Positions 6,266-10,665 of a stretch of DNA of 10,665 bases are shown piece after piece. A model generated the notes under the pieces. The model was given only the letters and a program-made list of their open reading frames with translations, ran no database searches and was not told the DNA's origin. The stretch's first letter is position 1, and every line of letters begins with the position of its first letter. Origin of the DNA: Desulfobulbaceae bacterium (GTDB taxonomy: Bacteria > Desulfobacterota > Desulfobulbia > Desulfobulbales > Desulfurivibrionaceae); contig DOZO01000054.1 in NCBI GenBank assembly GCA_003517965.1, positions 33,308 through 43,972 of the forward strand. The letters run 5' to 3'. Made by a program: the position numbers and the translations under genes.

Positions 6266-6852
6266 TTCCTCCGGACAGAAGGATAATCGTCTGGAGAAAA
6301 TTATTTGTAGCCGTCTTCCTGTTTTGCCTGTTTACCGCAAGCCCGGCGTTGGCAACGAACGCCGGGCTTGCGGCAAACATCCCTGTCCAATCCGGCACAA
6401 TCCGGGCTCTCGCCGATGCGGCCTATGGCGAAACCCTTGCCAGCTTAATCGCAAACGCTGGCAAGCGTATAGATATCGCCATGTTTCTTTTTAAAACAAG
6501 CCCGGACAGAGACACCCGCCCGGCAAAGCTGATCAGGGATCTGGTAGCAGCCAGACAACGAGGGGTAGAGGTGCGGGTTATCCTGGAATATTCCAGTCAT
6601 GACCCAACGCTCAATCAAACAAACCAAGAAACAGCTCAAGCCTTAAAAAAAGGCGGAGTCGCGGTTTTTTTCGACTCCCCCAGCCGAACCACGCATGCCA
6701 AACTGGCGGTTATCGATCGACGCTACTGTCTGGTAGGCAGTCACAATCTCACCCAGTCGGCCCTCAAATACAATCATGAGTTTTCCCTGCTGCTTGACAG
6801 CCCGGCCCTCGCCGAGGAGATTCTGGCGTACATGGAAACAATCCTGAAGTAA
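6262..6852 (+). CDS. Exported phospholipase D-family protein with a single HKD motif (Nuc-like)
   Basis: This 196-residue protein has a signal peptide: basic RR...WRK, a hydrophobic core at 14-25, and a likely cleavage after A31 in SPALA-T. One PLD catalytic motif follows, H145-x-K147-x4-D152, continuing into GSHN (159-162) and a downstream E173. Single-HKD proteins of this size (the bacterial Nuc group) act as dimers that join two motifs; members cleave DNA or phosphodiesters, so nuclease or phospholipase activity are both possible. I chose the ATG at 6262: it overlaps the upstream stop as ATGA, implying translational coupling, and gives a clean signal peptide. An in-frame GTG at 6253 is less likely. 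A 16-bp perfect inverted repeat lies in the codons around the cleavage site. Pairing with a persulfide reductase is unexpected. Confidence 0.82.
   Translation: MIPPDRRIIVWRKLFVAVFLFCLFTASPALATNAGLAANIPVQSGTIRALADAAYGETLASLIANAGKRIDIAMFLFKTSPDRDTRPAKLIRDLVAARQRGVEVRVILEYSSHDPTLNQTNQETAQALKKGGVAVFFDSPSRTTHAKLAVIDRRYCLVGSHNLTQSALKYNHEFSLLLDSPALAEEILAYMETILK
6335..6373. repeat. Perfect 16-bp inverted repeat inside the PLD gene
   Basis: CCGCAAGCCCGGCGTT (6335-6350) is exactly inverted at 6358-6373 around the 7-nt spacer GGCAACG. The GC-rich stem covers the codons at the signal-peptide cleavage site. It has no T-run after it. Confidence 0.9.
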
Positions 6853-7001
6853 GCCGTCGTAAATAAATAACTGTAACATTCTCATATCGTAAGCGGCATA
6901 AGGGGCCGTAATAAAATAGATAAGGATGTAATGGTTGTTTTTTAACGGCTCCTAAACTTATAGCGGCAAGCTGACAGCCTTAAGCTGGCAGCTGCTGCTT
7001 C
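6853..7001. terminator. Convergent intergenic region with an imperfect terminator-like hairpin
   Basis: These 149 bp separate two convergent genes and hold no supported gene. The best structure is at 6969-6993: AGCTG pairs with CAGCT, one mismatch, then CAGC pairs with GCTG around the loop CTTAA. It is symmetric and could serve both strands. The following sequence is only mildly pyrimidine-rich rightwards and not U-rich leftwards, so termination is unproven. Confidence 0.35.
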
Positions 7002-9614
7002 TCACTTCTGCCGTCTGACAATACGAACCTTTTTCGTTCCCCCGCCAGCCCCAACGCTTCCTGGCGCAACCCGACGCACCAGCACCTTTTTTTTCAGGGG
7101 CGCTTCAACCGCAGTTTTCTGCTCCGCCCCCCCTTTTCCGGGCGGCAGGGACTGTGTGAAGGTACAACCAGCTCTGGGGCAGCGCAGGGAGACCCTGCCG
7201 TCAAGATTCTTTTTTTCCACCAGAAACGGCGAATCGCATACCTGACAGGCAATGGCATGAGGCCTGGACCAGGCCATAAATTCACAATCCTGCTCAGGAC
7301 AGACATAAAAAATCTTGCCGGTTGGCGTATGCTTGGTTACCACGCCGCCAATCCGGCACACCGGACAAGGCAACTCCGGCCCGTCGTCTTTTTCATAGGA
7401 TTCAGAATGTCGGCACTCAGGATGTCCCGAGCAATACCAATACTTGCCGAAACGATCCTCCTTCAATAATAACGGCCTGTCGCAAGCTGGACATATCTTG
7501 ACGGGATCAGCCGCCATTGACTCTGCTTTCACCGCAGGAGATATTAGTTCCTCGCTTAAGGTGTCTGCCTCGGCAAACATCTTTTCCCTGGCGGCGGCAA
7601 GCTCGGAAGAAACAATCTGTTCATCCGTCGCAAATTCATCCAAAGCCATGGAATTCAGATATTCCTTGTCGGCATCTACCTCTACGCTTTTAATTTCGAC
7701 TGTTTCCACCACGTCATTGACAAAAGAATCCTCTCCTGCCGACAAAGCATCCACGTCCTCAACTTCTGACGCCTTGCCCGCAGCAGTCTCACTGCCCAAG
7801 TGCGGCGTATCTGCCGCCAAAGGCGGCTGCTGTACAGGGACATCCTGCGCCACTTCTTCGGACTGCCTGATAACACTACGCGAACTGACACTCCGCCTCT
7901 GAGAGACCTCAGGCGGCACCTTCTGCGCCAGAACCTCGCCCCGCATCATCATGGTCTGTTCAAACTGTTTCAGAGCAAAGGCCAAAGGCTTTCTACCGCT
8001 AATCGCCTCCTCAATGGTCTGGGCCAGATAGGCAGAAAGTTGAATCCCCTTCATAGTCGGAAAGGCACGATTCATAACGCTAACAAGCTTGATGGTATTC
8101 TCGGCGCAACGGAAAGACCCGTCTGACATCATAAGGAGATAATTGTTATCAAGCATCTGCTGGAGCATGGCCACGGTCATCCCGTCGATTTCAAGAAAGA
8201 AATCGGCAAGATCGTTGGCCAGGCCCTCAAAGCTGTAATATTCTGGAGAAAGACCGGTGTTTTTTTCCGGGATGATCTGTACACAACGCAGAATATGTCC
8301 CTCTTGCGCCCCGGCCAATGGTGAGGAGGGTGCCAAAAGTTCATGTTCCTGGCAACCAGGATAAATGGCAAGAAACCCTTTATCCGTCAAGGTTTTGGCA
8401 CTGCCATGAAAAATACAGCTTCCCCCTGCCGCCACCGTCACCGCGAGAAGTTGACCTTGTGCCTCTTTCATCTGGCTTGCCAGGGCCCTGGCCCAGACGA
8501 GCCGGTAGATCTTGTCTTCCGCAGCCCCAAGTTTTCCAGAAAGCTCTTCCGGGCCAAGCGCGGGTTCGGTAGGCAAGATCATTCCCCGAGTTCCTTCGGG
8601 GATGACTTCTGGCCCCAAACAAACCTCTCCCATCCTTACACCGACCTGTTCCCTGATTTTAACAAACAAAGAAGCTGAAATGTCCTGCTCGATAGACGGG
8701 GGCAAAAATGCGGTGATCAGACCAAGCCATCGCCCATCCACCAGCACTCCATAATACAGGTTACGAATCGCAGTCATTGCCGCCAACGGCGAAAGCCCCC
8801 TCTGCGCAACTCCATCCCGCAGCAGTTCCATGAAACGATATGGTTCAGGTGGGGCAACCGCCAAAAGAGAACTCTCCACTGTATGAACCTGAAACGACTC
8901 CTTGTTGAACAGGTTAACAGCGGCATGCACCTCTTGTTCATTACGCAAAAAACCATCATCTGTAACTCCGGATGCCTCTTTCAGACTGAGAAGACAATCA
9001 CCCGCCTCACTGCTGGCCCTAACTTTCATTTGCCATTTGGTAATCGGAGTATACATCCGAATCTCGGTTTCCCTCTCCGCCAGCAAAAAAAGAGTAGTGA
9101 GGCTCAGATAATTCAGCGGGAGTCCATTGGGGCCTGAGCGACTACCCAAGAGGCGCTGCAAATGCCTCCCCAGATAGGACTCAAAGAGCATTCTGACATA
9201 GGCGGCTATACCCTTCTCGTCCCTAACCGGCTCCACCCGCCGAAAAGACCCCTGCAGCACCTCGTCATACAGGCCGACCAAACCAAGTCTCTTAATCTGC
9301 ATACTGCCGGGGGCGACTATCTTCCAATAGCCATTAATAAGCCACGCCCAGAATTCCCCTCGCCAATCACCATCCAGAGCCAGATATATTTCCCGCCCCT
9401 GACAGGCCAACAATCTATCAAGGAATATTTTCTCTCTGATTTCTGGCACAAAATCAAAATGAGGCTTTTCCCGATGCATCTCGTCTTGCGAGACAACATA
9501 AACCACCTTGACCGGCGCTGTCTGGACCAGAATGGTCTCCACCTCTCCACCAAATTGATCTTCCAAGGTCTTTGCCTTAGCCGCAGCCTCGACAATGATG
9601 ATTGGCTTTGTCAT
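7002..9614 (-). CDS. Catalytically dead-looking type IA topoisomerase homolog with three C-terminal zinc ribbons
   Basis: This 870-residue protein aligns with bacterial topoisomerase I by order and local similarity. Residues 4-16 (PIIIVEAAAKAKT) keep E9 and K13 of the TOPRIM start, and D81-x-D83 is kept. E. coli E115 is replaced by R85 (DGDWRGE). The GRVQS segment reads LNYLS (167-171). The active-site ITYMRTDS reads ITAFLPPS (300-307), so the catalytic tyrosine is A302, and the Arg and Asp that follow it are Leu and Pro. HEAIRPT reads RGMILPT (343-349). Scaffold segments such as LLAERETEI (177-185) and WARALASQM (374-382) remain. An acidic linker (about 570-705) leads to zinc ribbons C708/C711/C728/C734, C750/C753/C772/C777 and C790/C793/C812/C817, then a basic tail with KKKVLVRRV and KKVRIVRR. 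It probably binds DNA or RNA without cleaving it. The start at 9614 has AAGGG upstream. Confidence 0.88.
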   Translation of the reverse strand: MTKPIIIVEAAAKAKTLEDQFGGEVETILVQTAPVKVVYVVSQDEMHREKPHFDFVPEIREKIFLDRLLACQGREIYLALDGDWRGEFWAWLINGYWKIVAPGSMQIKRLGLVGLYDEVLQGSFRRVEPVRDEKGIAAYVRMLFESYLGRHLQRLLGSRSGPNGLPLNYLSLTTLFLLAERETEIRMYTPITKWQMKVRASSEAGDCLLSLKEASGVTDDGFLRNEQEVHAAVNLFNKESFQVHTVESSLLAVAPPEPYRFMELLRDGVAQRGLSPLAAMTAIRNLYYGVLVDGRWLGLITAFLPPSIEQDISASLFVKIREQVGVRMGEVCLGPEVIPEGTRGMILPTEPALGPEELSGKLGAAEDKIYRLVWARALASQMKEAQGQLLAVTVAAGGSCIFHGSAKTLTDKGFLAIYPGCQEHELLAPSSPLAGAQEGHILRCVQIIPEKNTGLSPEYYSFEGLANDLADFFLEIDGMTVAMLQQMLDNNYLLMMSDGSFRCAENTIKLVSVMNRAFPTMKGIQLSAYLAQTIEEAISGRKPLAFALKQFEQTMMMRGEVLAQKVPPEVSQRRSVSSRSVIRQSEEVAQDVPVQQPPLAADTPHLGSETAAGKASEVEDVDALSAGEDSFVNDVVETVEIKSVEVDADKEYLNSMALDEFATDEQIVSSELAAAREKMFAEADTLSEELISPAVKAESMAADPVKICPACDRPLLLKEDRFGKYWYCSGHPECRHSESYEKDDGPELPCPVCRIGGVVTKHTPTGKIFYVCPEQDCEFMAWSRPHAIACQVCDSPFLVEKKNLDGRVSLRCPRAGCTFTQSLPPGKGGAEQKTAVEAPLKKKVLVRRVAPGSVGAGGGTKKVRIVRRQK

Positions 9615-9632
9615 GTTCTGCCCTTGATTTGA

Positions 9633-9650
9633 TGTAACAATGCTGTCACA
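9633..9650. promoter_or_regulatory. Near-perfect dyad just upstream of the pseudo-topoisomerase gene
   Basis: On the minus strand TGTGAC-N6-GTTACA (9650-9633), with one mismatch to perfect symmetry, ends 18 bp before the start codon at 9614. Its spacing does not fit CRP or Rex sites exactly. It could be an operator or leader element; no regulator is named. Confidence 0.35.
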
Positions 9651-9685
9651 ATCCCCTTACCCAAAAAAACAGTAAAGGAATTCCC

Positions 9686-9703
9686 TTGTTTTCTCGAAAA
9701 CAA
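9686..9703. promoter_or_regulatory. 18-bp palindromic operator candidate in the 9615-9793 divergent region
   Basis: TTGTTTTC and GAAAACAA are perfect inverted repeats around TC (9686-9703). The site is central between two divergent genes and directly precedes a TATAAT at 9706-9711, so a regulator bound here could control both directions. Confidence 0.45.
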
Positions 9704-9739
9704 CATATAATCTGCTACAAGTTTATACAATAAATTATG

Positions 9740-9755
9740 CTGATATAATTATCAG
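9740..9755 (+). promoter_or_regulatory. Extended -10 promoter of the acidic-repeat gene, inside a dyad
   Basis: TGATATAAT (9741-9749) is a perfect extended -10 (TGN-TATAAT). A weak -35, TTTATA (9722-9727), lies 16 bp upstream of the hexamer. The -10 is inside the inverted repeat CTGATA-TAAT-TATCAG (9740-9755). The predicted start, near 9756, is followed by a run of eight T (9758-9765). Confidence 0.6.
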
Positions 9756-9793
9756 AGTTTTTTTTACTAATCAACCTTACAGCCGGAGTTCTC

Positions 9794-10665
9794 ATGCCTG
9801 CCCTTTTCACCATCCAAGCATTGGATGAAACCCTTGCCAACCTGGATTTTAAGCAAGGCACCCTCAAGATTGAACTGACCCGGGTTATTCGTTCGTATTT
9901 CACGGACGACCAGTCCTTGCAGACCATCTCCAGCATCCCAACCGATGAAATAATCTTTAAAATTTGGGGGCCTTGTCAAGCTGACGAACTCAAGACCAAA
10001 AAGAAAAACTTCAGCTCCCTCAAGTCCGCACTTAACAAATCCCTCAAGGACCTGGACAAGGCCGGGGGAAACCAGGCCGGTATCATTCTTGGCCGCGATA
10101 ATATCTTTATTGTTTCTGAAAAGCGCAAAGATGACCTCATCAATCAAATGGGGCTTGCCCCAAACTCCCCATCGCTTCTGCGCGATATGTTCGCAGCTTT
10201 CAAACAATTCTTTTCTGAAAATATCAAGGATCAGAACATCAATAAGATCAAAGATCTGCTGGCTGAATTTGAAGAAGTGCAAAAAGAATTGCGCGAAATA
10301 GTCGGCCTGAACTCCGAAACTGGCCAAGGACAAAGCGTTGCCGAGACTGCAGGATCAGGAGTAACCACTTCAGGCACAGGAGAGTGGGCTGCACAAAATG
10401 CCCCTGTTGGAACCCTTGATTTTCTGCAAGGGGGGGAAATAAAAACCGAGGGGGAAATTGCTGGAGAAGCAACTCCTCAGGCCCAAGGCCTGGGCACTAA
10501 GGAAGGTGGACTGAAAGAGGAGGAAAGCACCGAGGAGGTCGAGATAATCGACGAGGAGGTTGAAATCCTCGAATCTGATGAAATGGAGGAGGTGCTTGAG
10601 GACGAAACACTACAGGCTGGAGGCCGAGGCGAGGAGGAAGGTGGACTGGCAGAGGAGGAAAGCAC
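9794..10665 (+). CDS. Unrecognised protein with globular N-terminus and acidic repeat tail (partial, runs off right edge)
   Basis: The frame from the ATG at 9794 stays open to the window edge (290 codons plus 2 nt). The start has GGAG 5 nt upstream and a good promoter further up. Residues 1 to about 175 look folded and mixed alpha/beta, including TLKIELTRVIRSYF, IIFKIWGP, a lysine-rich KTKKKNFSSLKSALNKSLK and AGIILGRDNIFIVSEKRKDD. A probable coiled coil follows near 140-172. From about residue 175 the composition shifts to Gly/Thr/Gln-rich linker and then very acidic Glu/Asp/Val/Ile sequence (EEVEIIDEEVEILESDE). GGLKEEES recurs as GGLAEEES 45 codons later, suggesting a repeat array continuing past the edge. 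There is no signal peptide. I recognise no family. It is divergent from the pseudo-topoisomerase. Confidence 0.75.
   Translation, partial: MPALFTIQALDETLANLDFKQGTLKIELTRVIRSYFTDDQSLQTISSIPTDEIIFKIWGPCQADELKTKKKNFSSLKSALNKSLKDLDKAGGNQAGIILGRDNIFIVSEKRKDDLINQMGLAPNSPSLLRDMFAAFKQFFSENIKDQNINKIKDLLAEFEEVQKELREIVGLNSETGQGQSVAETAGSGVTTSGTGEWAAQNAPVGTLDFLQGGEIKTEGEIAGEATPQAQGLGTKEGGLKEEESTEEVEIIDEEVEILESDEMEEVLEDETLQAGGRGEEEGGLAEEES
10501..10665 (+). repeat. In-frame direct repeat, 135-bp period, cut by window edge
   Basis: The 30 bp starting at 10501 recur at 10636-10665 with two differences (28 of 30 identical). The 135-bp offset is exactly 45 codons, so the repeat is kept in frame. Only the start of the second copy is in the window; whether the array continues cannot be seen. 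Confidence 0.7.

Noticed and set aside
7444..7902. Ser/Thr-rich rightward open frame opposite the pseudo-topoisomerase linker
   Set aside because: The composition is what the complement of an acidic Glu/Val-rich linker gives; nothing independent supports it.
7002..9614. Calling the gene an ordinary topA
   Set aside because: The catalytic Tyr, the following Arg and Asp, the E115-equivalent and the HEAIRPT and GRVQS motifs are all replaced.
9740..9765. CTGATA/TATCAG stem plus T8 read as an intrinsic terminator
   Set aside because: No rightward gene lies upstream to terminate, and the stem is AT-only apart from its end pair; the sequence fits a promoter better.
9767..10333. Leftward 188-codon open frame opposite the acidic-repeat gene
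   Set aside because: The plus frame has a promoter, a ribosome site and continues to the edge; the minus frame has none of these.
1..10665. CRISPR array, tRNA, rRNA, insertion sequence or attachment site
   Set aside because: No regularly spaced repeats, cloverleaf sequence, transposase or integrase reading frame, or tRNA-end duplication was seen on either strand.

Overview
The window looks like chromosomal DNA from a sulfate- or sulfite-reducing member of the Desulfobacterota, most likely near the Desulfobulbales. The evidence is a complete dsrA-dsrB-dsrD set of the reductive (dsrD-containing) type, strong AGGAGG ribosome sites and moderate GC content. The order-level placement is an impression from the DsrA and DsrB sequences and was not tested. 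No tRNA, rRNA, CRISPR array, insertion sequence or phage gene was seen.

Layout. Positions 1-117 (+) hold the end of an unidentified gene, overlapping by 8 nt a small TPR protein (110-682, +). Facing it is a YkgJ-type cysteine-cluster protein (711-1259, -). A strong two-way terminator (1300-1336) separates that gene from dsrABD, which runs leftwards (dsrA 2908-4188, dsrB 1711-2841, dsrD 1356-1589). A 14-bp hairpin lies between dsrB and dsrD. A 352-bp divergent regulatory region (4189-4540) holds a near-consensus promoter for dsrABD and one for the gene on the other side, a CoA-disulfide/persulfide reductase fused to a rhodanese domain (4541-6265, +). A secreted single-HKD phospholipase D-family protein (6262-6852, +) follows it with an ATGA overlap.

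Convergent to that pair is an 870-residue protein (7002-9614, -) with the fold and zinc ribbons of bacterial topoisomerase I but without its catalytic tyrosine or most other active-site residues: an apparent topoisomerase pseudoenzyme. Divergent from it, and running off the right edge, is an unrecognised protein with a globular N-terminus and a strongly acidic, repeat-containing tail (9794-10665, +). Their shared 179-bp intergenic region carries three dyad elements and an extended -10 promoter.

How the genes work together. DsrAB reduces sulfite and DsrD stimulates it. The flavoprotein-rhodanese fusion plausibly handles persulfide or polysulfide and NADH, so one intergenic region may coordinate sulfite reduction with sulfane-sulfur handling (inference). 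The pseudo-topoisomerase is the most unusual item and the best candidate for something undescribed.
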